Below the pieces are notes generated by a model that did no database searches, was not told where the DNA came from, and was given only the letters and a program-made list of their open reading frames with translations. A stretch of 64,000 nt of DNA from Hymenoscyphus infarciens (lineage: Eukaryota > Ascomycota > Leotiomycetes > Helotiales > Helotiaceae): positions 124,001-188,000 of the forward strand of contig LLCB01000042.1 of assembly GCA_001414345.1 (NCBI GenBank), in the 5' to 3' direction. This document shows, one piece after another, positions 55,581 through 64,000 of this stretch (its first letter is position 1; each line of letters starts with the position of its first letter). A program made the position numbers and the translations under genes.

Positions 55581-56597
55581 CCTGTGGGCCGTCACCGAGG
55601 TGTTCATCGATGCGGATTCGAGGTTGCCATTGTAGTAATCCATCTTGAATGAGGGTTTTGATGGATGTTTGGTATGAAGGAAGTAAGAGCTTCTCCTTTG
55701 ATGTGTTTTGGGAGAAAAATACAAGTTGGCCCAGTCCTGTCTTTGGCGGGAGATGGCCAATCTTGGTCAATCGAATCAATCGAGGTAAAGCCGAGGCGTG
55801 GCTGGCTTCGTGCGGTCTCGACTTGGCAGCTGTCGATAGCGGCAACGGCCTGTCAAGTAAGTGTCTTGTGACTAAAATAGTAACCTGGGATTAAATAATT
55901 CGAGTAATTCGGTGGGTATTGTACGGAATCGTATTGAGAAAAGCTTCACGCAACTAAGGGGGTAAAAAGGAGACCTATACGGAGTATCCTACGCACGGGT
56001 ACGACACATGTTCGCTTCCTTCCGCTCGAGTCCCAACGAACAATCACAACCTCAAGCTCCGATGCCTGCGATGCCTTCGATGCCTGCGATGCCTTCGATG
56101 TCTGCGATGCCTGCGCCTGGTTGCGCGTCAGAAGGACAAACTGCGACTCGACTAGAACTTGGATATGCAGGGACCTGTAAGGGTGCATCCAAAATATGCA
56201 TTTGTTTTGCCCGTCACTACGCCGCCTTCAAAGACCAATGGCCCGTCTGGCCCGCACTGCATGAGATCGTATGATGCCAAAGGCTGAGATGCAAGAGGTC
56301 AGTTTATACTTTGAAACGGGGACTCGGGGTGCAGGTCCGACATCGAAAAGCGAATGCCCTTTGGGGTTTTCGATGTCGGATACTGCCGTCGTTAAACTTG
56401 CACACTACACATGAGGTGAGCGTCAGGTCAGTGATCACCACCACGAGACACCTAGAGAGCAGAGCCTAGCTATATAGCTCAAGAATGAGTCGAGAACAAC
56501 CTTACCAACTCCTGCCTGTCATCAATATCCCTAATATACTCCATCCTGTGCCAACCACACGCCTCAACGCCATTATAATACCACAATCCTCTTATCA
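55581..56597. other. Intergenic region
   Basis: About 1 kb between the ceramidase start and the Oma1 stop; promoter of the former. It contains the 9-bp minisatellite listed separately. Confidence 0.45.
56061..56114. repeat. 9-bp minisatellite
   Basis: Six tandem copies of GATGCCTGC/GATGCCTTC, alternating. An open frame through it would give a Met-Pro-Ala/Ser repeat, but no gene is supported. Confidence 0.8.
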
Positions 56598-57818
56598 TTA
56601 CTTCATTGATCCCCAACCACCAAACGCATCAAGAGCACCCAATGCTCCCTGAAAACCCCTATAGTATTCCGATGTTGGGCCACAAGCACTCTGGGCTCTC
56701 GCAGATTCCGCCTTGGACAACCAACCCTCCATATTTGCTATCCTACTCACATTCTAGATATGGTTAGCTGGGATTGCCTAGGAGGGAGGATTGACTAACG
56801 GTAGGATGAGTACTCAACCAAGCTGGAATTTCTCCGGGATTGGCAGCTTCCATCCGCTGCCAGACACCAGGGGCTTGGTTGGGGTCATAACAAGCCTTGG
56901 ACATCATCATAAGCCCGATATAATCCGCTTCGCTTTCTTGCTTGCGGGAAGCTGGACGTGTCAAGCCGAGTTCCAAAGCCAAGTCCCCCAGGAAACGTCC
57001 AAAGCCTGCGGTGATACCCCACATATCTAGAGCCACGAAGAACCATCGAACGGGCTCAAGCAGGACCATCTTGGACATGGATTCTGCTGCGTGCCGAGCA
57101 AGATTGTGTGCGATTTCGTGGCCGAGGATGGCAGCAAGACCATCGTCCGTCTGGGCTATTGGGAGTATGCCACTGAAGACAAAGACTTTCCCGCCTGGGA
57201 TAACGAAGGCGTTGATTTCTGATAGCATCAGTCTCCGAAGCCTGCAGTGAGAGAGGTATTCTTACCATTAGACTGGATAACATGGACCTCCCAATTGACG
57301 TTTTCCAGGTCACTGGCTGCTATCAGTCTCGACATGACCCTCTCCACCATCTGGGACCTTCTATCCGATTTTGGCAATATTCTTCCCCCATATTCTGCCA
57401 TAACGTGTTTGTACATGACCTCCCCATGTTCCTCAACTGTCTTATCGCTATAGCAATTGAACCGCGTTCTCCCAGAAACAGGCACCTCTTCTTGGTGTGT
57501 AAAGTAAAATATGAGTCCACCCCCAGCTGCAACGGCGCCAAAGACATGAGTCCGAGTACTTTGTAATGTGCCAACTATTTGTTCGCCAGTGAGGAGAGGC
57601 TTCGCACGTTGGTGGGCGTGTGGATCATATTGACGATTTCTCCAAGAGCTCCTCGGACGCCCTCCACCGGGTCTTCGGAATTCGGATTGGAATCGATGGC
57701 CTTGCCATTGGAGAGGACGCGGGGTCTTGTATGATAGAGGCGGAGATGGCTTTGTGGTCGGAAGTGGAGATGCTCGAGTGGAAGCTCGGAATGTGCCACG
57801 AACTACTCTAGACAGCAT
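56598..57818 (-). CDS. OMA1: Oma1-like mitochondrial inner-membrane metalloprotease, 375 aa
   Basis: Exons 57818-57266, 57218-56800 and 56753-56598. M48-family zinc peptidase of mitochondrial inner-membrane quality control (yeast Oma1 acts on Oxa1 and stress substrates). The N-terminus is basic and hydroxyl-rich (MLSRVVRGTFRASTRASPLP), a presequence. One membrane helix lies near residues 92-108 (VFGAVAAGGGLIFYFTH). The catalytic motif HEIAH is at about 218-222 and the third zinc ligand is in ESEADYIG (Glu about 281). Other family marks are INAFVIPGGKVFVFSGIL and the C-terminal STHPTNVSRIANMEGWLSKA, which spans the last intron (GTTAGT to TCTAG, with CTAAC branch). Start 57818 was chosen; an in-frame ATG at 57827 adds three residues. 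Divergent from the Kelch gene. Confidence 0.92.
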
Positions 57819-58101
57819 CTTCGTCAAGATGGTGGCATGGACGGAATGCTTCCAAGCTCGAGATGGATAGTCTTAGTCTTGGAGAGAAAGGGAAGACGCG
57901 GCGCGGCCATCGACCGGGCACTCGGGCCGGTGTCAACCCTGTCAAAGAACAGGAATGACGTCAAGTATGTACGCGAGCTCTCCTGCCCCTCCACCTCACC
58001 TGGCCCTGGGCAGCTCATACCTAGGTACGATACAAGCACATCAACACTCTCTCTTTCGCAACACTTTCCTATCAAAACATACAAGCAGAAACACAAGCAA
58101 A
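57819..58101. promoter_or_regulatory. Divergent promoter, Oma1-like / Kelch
   Basis: 283 bp between the two chosen starts; an in-frame ATG at 57955 would extend the Kelch protein into this segment. No specific site is claimed. Confidence 0.45.
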
Positions 58102-59442
58102 ATGATGCAAATAGGGCAGACAGCGGCAGCCATCACCAAAGGGCTTGCCAAAAACACGCACCCTCTCACTGCGAAATGGAACCGCATAGATGCTCCCCCG
58201 CTTCCTCGCTCATCCCACACTCTCTCAGTCATTGCCGGACGAGCATACATCTTCGGAGGCGAGATCAACCCCCGAGAGCCAGTCGACAATGATATGCATA
58301 TTATCACTTTACCCTCAGGCACCGTCACCTCGGCCGATTATCGAGCCATTCCAGCCAAACCAGAAGTCGCTGGTGGGGAGGTTCCAGAAAAGAGAGTAGG
58401 TCAAACGGCTGCAGTTATCGGCGAGCGCATCTTCATCTTCGGCGGCAGAGGCGGAAAGGATATGAAGCCACTGGAGGAAAATGGACGTGTTTGGATTTAC
58501 AATACTAGAGTTGATGCTTGGACTTATCTCGATCCTCTACCGAACACGCCATTTCCAGCAGCACGATCCTACCATTCCAGTGTTGCAATCGAGAAGCCAC
58601 AACCAGGCAACATGAAGAGTGTCCAAGTAGATGATGCGACCGAATCACCAGCACCAGGTAAAATCGCAGAGTCGGCGCAGACAGACGAGCAAGAAGGCGG
58701 CTTTGGAACCCTCTTCATCCACGCGGGATGTCCGACATCCGGTCGAACAAATGATTTATGGGGCTTTGATGTGCGCAGTCGCACATGGAAGGAATTCCCA
58801 GCTGGCCCAGGAAAACCAAGAGGCGGAAGTGCTCTTGCAGTGTCGAAACAACGAATATACCGATATGGTGGGTTTAACGGTGAGGGTGAAGAGGGCGGAG
58901 AATTGAGCTTTTTGGAGTTAGGTTTGGATCAATTCAGCAATATAGGAGGGGCCGAAGATGCGGCAGTGGTTGCAAAAGGAGCATGGCATACTTTGAATTT
59001 CAAAGAGGAGAATATGCAATATCCTGGGGAGAGAAGCGTAGCTGGTCTACAAACGATTACAACAGGAATGGGCCGGGAATACCTCATTCTTCTGCTGGGG
59101 GAGAGAGACCCAAGTTCTGATGGACATGATGGAGCTGGCAAGTTTTGGGGAGATATTTGGGCCTTCCAATGTCCCCCACAAGGTATGACTGGAGCTAGCT
59201 TCAAAGATGCTACATGGCAGGCTCTTGGAAGAGAGACTGGCGAGGGAATTTGGAGTCAAGTTGCCGTTTCTGATGCAGAGGGAGTAGAGGGAGAGGACAT
59301 CCATAAATTGGTCCCCGGTGAAAGAGGTTGGTTTCCTAGCTCGACTCTGGGAGATATCGATGTGTCGAGTGTCATGCTTTGGGGCGGATTGAATGGGAAG
59401 AATGAGCGCGAGGATAATGGTTGGATTTTGACATTTGTATGA
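58102..59442 (+). CDS. Kelch-repeat beta-propeller protein, 446 aa
   Basis: Single exon. Kelch blades are visible: PPLPRSSHTLSVIAGRAYIF then GGE; RVGQTAAVIGERIFIFGGRG; PAARSYHSSV ... TLFIHAGCPTSGRTNDLWGF; KPRGGSALAVSKQRIYRYGG; and a last blade with YLILLLGERDPSSDGHDGAG then KFWGDIWAFQ, closing with DVSSVMLWGGLNGKNEREDN and GWILTF. That gives about five to six blades without an accessory domain, so a scaffold or, as in some fungal and plant proteins of this shape, a specifier-type enzyme is possible; no active-site claim is made. The start at 58102 (AAGCAAAATGATG) is preferred over 57955 for context. No signal peptide. Confidence 0.82.
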   Translation: MMQIGQTAAAITKGLAKNTHPLTAKWNRIDAPPLPRSSHTLSVIAGRAYIFGGEINPREPVDNDMHIITLPSGTVTSADYRAIPAKPEVAGGEVPEKRVGQTAAVIGERIFIFGGRGGKDMKPLEENGRVWIYNTRVDAWTYLDPLPNTPFPAARSYHSSVAIEKPQPGNMKSVQVDDATESPAPGKIAESAQTDEQEGGFGTLFIHAGCPTSGRTNDLWGFDVRSRTWKEFPAGPGKPRGGSALAVSKQRIYRYGGFNGEGEEGGELSFLELGLDQFSNIGGAEDAAVVAKGAWHTLNFKEENMQYPGERSVAGLQTITTGMGREYLILLLGERDPSSDGHDGAGKFWGDIWAFQCPPQGMTGASFKDATWQALGRETGEGIWSQVAVSDAEGVEGEDIHKLVPGERGWFPSSTLGDIDVSSVMLWGGLNGKNEREDNGWILTFV

Positions 59443-59816
59443 GGTGTTGATTTGGCTGCACACGGCTCATTCTTCAACCCTATTCACACAATCAACTAAT
59501 AAGATGCGAGTTGATCTCCAAGAAATTGGGTTTTAGATCTTCTAACTTGTATTTGCACAATAAATTATTTTAATAGCTGGTGGCCATGAGAGATTATGAG
59601 CCATTATGAGTCAGTTGGGATACTCAGCCACCTTCCCGATTCCGAAGATATTTTGCCTCTCAACTGCGTCGCAAACTGCCCTATGATGCTTGAAACCTCC
59701 TCACAAACAACCTTATATATACATACGTTATATAATGTATAAGTTTCTGCTGAGCTCAAATTCGGAATATAGCCCCATCCCCTCTCATTTCTCCTTTGGT
59801 TGATTGATTGCGCAAA
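59443..59816. other. Intergenic region
   Basis: About 370 bp; contains the Kelch 3' region and the promoter of the acyltransferase gene, with TATATATACATACG near 59713 as a possible TATA-like element. Confidence 0.4.
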
Positions 59817-61412
59817 ATGACAAGTCTCCCAACCTTCGATGTTCAGGTCTTGTCTTCGACGACAATCTTTCCAGAGTCGCGATCCGGAGAACCAACAACA
59901 ATTCCTCTTTCCATAATAGACAATACTGTCTCTTGGTTCTCCCGTTGTGCGGCAATCTGGTATTACGACCCTCCAACTGATCCGGAAAAGGCGAATCCCC
60001 TTTCGTCCGCCCATCTTCAAACGGCTCTCTCCAAAACGCTGGATTATTATCCTCAATGGTGCGGCCGTCTCACTTATGCCACTTACAAACCAAACTCCGG
60101 ACACACCAATCGATACAGAAGAGTCCAGGTCACTTACAATGCATCAACCGATGTGGGGGTACCTTTCGTCAATGCTATCTCACCCAAAAAACTCTCGGAT
60201 TTCCTTCCAGACAACGAATCCCGGAAGACATCGATGAAAGCATGGGATGGCTCCCACCTCCCATCCAAGGATCTCTATCCTACTACCGAGATGTCCCTCA
60301 ACAACGAACAGGTCCCCCCTGATGCACCGAATCTTGTCCTTCAACTCACCACCTTTGCATGTGGAAGTACTGCATTGTCCATTAGCATCACACATGGCCT
60401 CTCAGATGCCCAATCCCTCTCCCAGTTTGCCAAGGACTATTCATCCGTATCGTCCGCCTTGACTTCCTCGCACTCTCTGCCGATTTTGTCACCTATTTTT
60501 GACCCACGTCTTCTCGACGCCTACGCAGCGGGCGATATCGATGCAGAGAAGCCAGACCCAGTCATACAAGAGCAAGCTCGTCGACTTCCATTGCACAGAT
60601 ACGACAATTATATCAATACCCCGGACGCAAAGCTACCCGCAGACTTGGGTACCGTTGCTCACCTACCCCTCTCCCCAAGCAAACCGATCCCTTGGGACGA
60701 GTGGGACTTTAAGTCTCCGGTTGCCCATCGAATCTTCCACTTTTCCGCCGCTGAGGTTACCAAGATTTACACCCTTGCGTGTTCAACCACAACCGTTGAA
60801 GCTACCAGGATATCCAAGCTCGATGCTTTGTTGTCTCACATATGGACCATGATCAACAACGCTAGAAAGCTCCCTCCAAATACGACAACTTATCTGGACC
60901 TATCGGTTGGGCTTCGTAGCCGTTTTGAGCCTCCCCTGCCGCCCTCATTTTTGGGAAGCCCTATTATTTCGGCAGCTATATTCATGTCTACTCCTGCTAG
61001 CACGGACGTTGCTCAGTCCATCTCAGATACAGCAACGAAAATCCGCAGCTCGCTTCAAGAATTTACACCTTCGGCCCTCGCGGCAACTCTACACGATTCA
61101 GCTTTCGAGGTCTCGCCCCAGCGATTATGGCGATGCTTTCTGGGTACAAAGCATGTCCTATTGACACCTTGGCTCCATTTAGGGCTGGACGAGGTTGACT
61201 TTTCGGGTCCCACCAAGGGCGCTGGCAAGCTAAAACACGTTGCTCCCATCATGCCTAGTTGCGATGGGCTCGTCGATGTTTTGGAAAGTGTTGGTGAAAG
61301 TAAGGCTAGACATTGGAGCCGAAATGGAGTGGACGTCAGCATATATCTGGAGGCCAAGGCCATGGATAACTTGTTGGCTGACAGATCTTTATGGACTGCT
61401 TGTTCAGCCTAA
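59817..61412 (+). CDS. BAHD-type acyltransferase, 531 aa
   Basis: Single exon starting GCAAAATGACAAG. Transferase family PF02458-type: acyl-CoA dependent O- or N-acyl transfer to secondary metabolites or detoxified compounds. The catalytic HxxxD motif is HGLSD at about residues 193-197, preceded by LQLTTFACGSTALSISITHG. The structural DFGWG-like motif appears as VDFSGPTKGAGK at about 460, so the classical second Gly and Trp are changed, as in many fungal members. Other family marks are PLSIIDNTVSWFSRCAAIWY, TLDYYPQWCGRL and ISKLDALLSHIWTMINNAR. Length is slightly above the usual 430-500. No other biosynthetic gene is seen beside it, so the substrate is open. Confidence 0.85.
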   Translation: MTSLPTFDVQVLSSTTIFPESRSGEPTTIPLSIIDNTVSWFSRCAAIWYYDPPTDPEKANPLSSAHLQTALSKTLDYYPQWCGRLTYATYKPNSGHTNRYRRVQVTYNASTDVGVPFVNAISPKKLSDFLPDNESRKTSMKAWDGSHLPSKDLYPTTEMSLNNEQVPPDAPNLVLQLTTFACGSTALSISITHGLSDAQSLSQFAKDYSSVSSALTSSHSLPILSPIFDPRLLDAYAAGDIDAEKPDPVIQEQARRLPLHRYDNYINTPDAKLPADLGTVAHLPLSPSKPIPWDEWDFKSPVAHRIFHFSAAEVTKIYTLACSTTTVEATRISKLDALLSHIWTMINNARKLPPNTTTYLDLSVGLRSRFEPPLPPSFLGSPIISAAIFMSTPASTDVAQSISDTATKIRSSLQEFTPSALAATLHDSAFEVSPQRLWRCFLGTKHVLLTPWLHLGLDEVDFSGPTKGAGKLKHVAPIMPSCDGLVDVLESVGESKARHWSRNGVDVSIYLEAKAMDNLLADRSLWTACSA

Positions 61413-62878
61413 TTCTGCAAAGAACAAAAATCGATACCCAACCAATACCATGTACCACGAGATCTGAACTTCCAGCCGATTTTCATCGCAAATTGGGAGA
61501 CTATCAGTCTGGTTCACAGGTGTGGTGCCCGTTTGAGAGATCTTCTTCCGTGCAATGAAACTTGGACTGGATTCTGCAACGTGTTGCTCAAGGTCACCCG
61601 CTGTCTTAAAATATTATTTTCCTCTTACGGAGGTATTTCCGGTATCCCATCGGACATACTGGGTTCTGAGACGCCAACGTAACAGTTCAGACAAAAATGT
61701 AGCAAGCACTCATGTGACCTTCAGTGTACTCGAATCGGCGAGTACTTGGGATGTTGATTTAATGCGCCATCAGCCACTCGGAAGCTATGGGATGAGGCAC
61801 AACTACTTGGCTAAAAATGAACTAGTTTGTACTAGTTCTGTAGATGGTTTATATACTCTCATACTTTGATAGCTTCTATGATATTTCTTTACTTTCCTCT
61901 TCCTGTGGTAACGTACTGTTTTCCAGATGAGGGCTAGGCGTGGGGGTTCATCTAGCACTACCAAAAGTTTGGTTGACTTTCAACTTAGTTGAGTGAGACT
62001 AGCACGTTTTCTTTGGCGCCAAACGGTTGGGCTGAACCTTGTGCGCATGTCAAAGCGTATTTCTTGTTTTAACTAAAACGGGAGTCTCAGCCTTCGATGG
62101 GAGAATCTTTTCTTAGCCATCGGTACCGATTATGCTTGCGGAGCCCCTCGTCCACACTCAACGTTGTGGACGGTGTGGACTGCATGGAGTCTATTATTTG
62201 TGGAGAATACTCGTCGCATTGTTTCCTTGGGAATTTTAAAGCAAGCATTTTGCACAACTTTGGGAAAAATCTTTCGCATTCGTCTCGATGCTACTAAACC
62301 TTCGTAAAAGAACAGTAGCAAAGAATCTTCGCTGGCTGAGAAATTGTAAAGTGATGAATTCCTCGCTTAGACCCGGGGGGCCAACCGCTGGTGTTAGCGA
62401 GTGCGACCTTCTCAGCGTCTGGTCTATTGGGCAATCGTAAAAGTGAATGATTGGTAAACGCGTCTAGATGACCAACTCTGTTATATACTCCCCCCCCCTA
62501 ATTAAATGTTGTTTCTGACAGCTGGGAACCTTAAAATCGTGCGGGTGTTGCACCAAAAGAGAAGGTTCAGGTTTAACGTTTATTTACGGGGGTAGTAGAC
62601 TTCAAGAGTATCACTTGCATACATGTTTAGTTTATACGACTCTGTGGACCTTGCCAGATTCATCCTTGTCCGGCACTCTGTGCGGCTTCCACACATTCGG
62701 TCACATGGAGTCCGAGGGCTTTCGACGATCATTCTTTATCATGACTCCTTCATCCTCTCCTCCATCATTTTATTCATCTATTCAAATTTTGCTCTCGTCT
62801 TGGCGGTGTATCTCTATACACATTATTTAATCAAGGACCTTTTTCAGATCGACGCTCGTTCTCTTTACTACCCTCGAA
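61413..62878. other. Intergenic region
   Basis: 1.47 kb with only short frames; one ATG frame at 61555-61869 (104 codons) has no recognisable character and is not called. Promoter side of the rhodopsin-domain gene. Confidence 0.4.
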
Positions 62879-64000
62879 ATGTCGGATTTCGTAATGGCGT
62901 CAGACCCACCAGAGGGCTGGGAGGGTGATAATGGACATCCAGAGGATATTGTATGCATGCTTAATGTGGTGGTTCAGATACTGTGTATAGCGCTTATCTT
63001 GCCCGTGGTGATAATGCGGATATTTGTCAGGAGGAGGATACAAGATGTGATGCATCTGGAAGATTGTAGGTCCTACATTAGCCCCACAACCACCGAGCCA
63101 AATTCTAATGATATTTTTAGGGTTTTGCATATGTGCTACGGTACTTAGTTCCCAAATTTCTTCTTGAACTAAATCACAGTACTGATCTGGGTTTAGGTTT
63201 TATATATTTTTTACTGTGGAAATGCAATAACAAGTACGTACCACCATCTCTTCCCAACATTGACCTCGCTAAAAAAACCCTAGTGAGCAATTTCGGAGGC
63301 GGCATGCACATCTGGGATGTAACCCAACATCACTACGAACGATTCCTATTCGTAAATATCCCCCTTCCACTTTCAAAAAGTTACACATACTAACCCATCA
63401 CCAGGGAGTCTGGCGAAACACAGTCCTCTACGGCCCAGCAGCCCTCCTCATCAAAATCACCCTCCTCCTAATTTTCACCCGCATTTGGGCGCCCTTCCAC
63501 TACGCCGTCCTCTGCATAAATTTTTTCATCGGTGTCCTGGTCACTTATTATGTGTCCATGTTTGTGCTTAAAATTATGGTGTGCGCTCCGATCCATGGAT
63601 TCTGGGATTTCGCTGTTCCGGCTACGTGTTTGGACATCAATAAGATCTTTCTCGCGGACACTATTATCAGTGTTATCTCGGATTTCGCAATTATGGTTAT
63701 CCCCATCCCTCTCATTTGGGATCTCAATCTGTCCTTGGTTAAGAAGATGAAACTCTTTGGGATTCTTGGGGCGGGGGGGATTGCGACTATCGCGAGTGCT
63801 ACGCGGTTGTGTTATGCGTGCAAGATGTTTGGGGATCCGGATAAGACTGTTACTCTTGTGAAATTCTCCATGTTGGGGAGTGTGGAATTGTTTCTCGGAC
63901 TGCTGTGTGCGAGTCTCCCGGCTTTCAATGCGCTTTTAACGAGATGTTTGGGTTCGCGGCGAGTTACGCCAGGGCTGGCGAAAGCTAAGATCATGCTTGA
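62879..64000 (+). CDS. Pth11-like rhodopsin-domain membrane protein, 5' part
   Basis: Exons 62879-63065, 63121-63140 (20 nt), 63197-63233 (37 nt), 63284-63351 and 63405 to beyond the window end. The protein (MSDFVMASDPPEGWEGDNGH) has the fungal seven-helix rhodopsin-domain plan. Helix 1 (CMLNVVVQILCIALILPVVI) is followed by RIQDVMHLEDWFCICATVLY, FGGGMHIWDVTQHHYERFLF, GVWRNTVLYGPAALLIKITL, the conserved CAPIHGFWD...CLDINKIF and PIPLIWDLNLSLVKKMKLFG. This matches the integral membrane (SAT4/Pth11-like) family, which includes candidate GPCR-like sensors. The small exons are needed to keep LEDW and FGGGMHIW in frame. The C-terminus, usually a Ser-rich cytosolic tail, lies outside the window. Confidence 0.82.

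Noticed and set aside
55270..55845. 191-codon minus-strand frame
   Set aside because: It reads through introns of the alkaline ceramidase gene; the conserved blocks lie in other frames.
56008..56274. 88-codon frame with Met-Pro repeats
   Set aside because: It is a translation of the 9-bp minisatellite, with no other support.
1..64000. tRNA, rRNA or CRISPR-like structures
   Set aside because: I looked for tRNA B-box words with paired arms and for spaced direct repeats and found none convincing; a covariance-model scan would be decisive.

Overview
The window looks like nuclear DNA of a filamentous ascomycete (Pezizomycotina). Most multi-exon genes have short GT-AG introns of about 45-65 nt with CTAAC/CTGAC-like branch sites. 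There are several C2H2 regulators, a Pth11-like rhodopsin-domain protein, fungal-type small membrane proteins, and AT-rich decayed blocks of the kind RIP leaves. The protein flavour suggests Leotiomycetes, but that is an inference. All gene models here were spliced by eye; ATG starts were preferred over upstream in-frame GTG/TTG codons.

Layout. 1-4.5 kb: a cytochrome b5-like gene (-) and an 818-residue glycosylated membrane protein gene (+). 5.2-11.6 kb: an accessory island with a family of small three-helix membrane proteins (two apparently intact, two broken), two non-autonomous hAT-like elements with exact 8-bp target duplications, and a decayed zinc-finger remnant. 12.2-16.9 kb: four single-exon, lineage-restricted genes, three of them coiled-coil rich, plus a broken copy. 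17.2-19.6 kb: a divergent housekeeping pair, an Mgr3-like TPR protein (-) and a Dap1-like heme protein (+). 19.6-24.2 kb: gene-poor, with one small Cys-rich protein. 24.2-35.7 kb: two related C2H2 transcription factor genes separated by 6.5 kb of gene-free, repeat-bearing DNA. 37.4-40.1 kb: two more C2H2 genes, one fused to ankyrin repeats. 40.4-43.3 kb: a divergent methyltransferase / TFIIIC subunit pair. 43.8-45.5 kb: an F-box-like/CCHC protein with an in-frame stop in its 5' exon. 46.4-51.8 kb: a gene graveyard (tannase, HET/NACHT-type membrane tail and DUF1996 remnants) around one intact membrane protein gene and an AT-rich block. 54.0-59.4 kb: alkaline ceramidase (-), Oma1 protease (-) and a Kelch protein (+). 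59.8-64 kb: a BAHD-type acyltransferase and the 5' part of a Pth11-like rhodopsin-domain gene cut by the window end.

Functional themes. Mgr3-like and Oma1 are both mitochondrial inner-membrane quality-control factors. Dap1, cytochrome b5 and alkaline ceramidase belong to sterol/sphingolipid and heme-dependent lipid metabolism. No operon-like logic is expected. The visible organisation is divergent promoter pairs (Mgr3/Dap1, methyltransferase/TFIIIC, Oma1/Kelch) interleaved with lineage-specific, transposon-marked accessory DNA. I saw no tRNA, rRNA or CRISPR.
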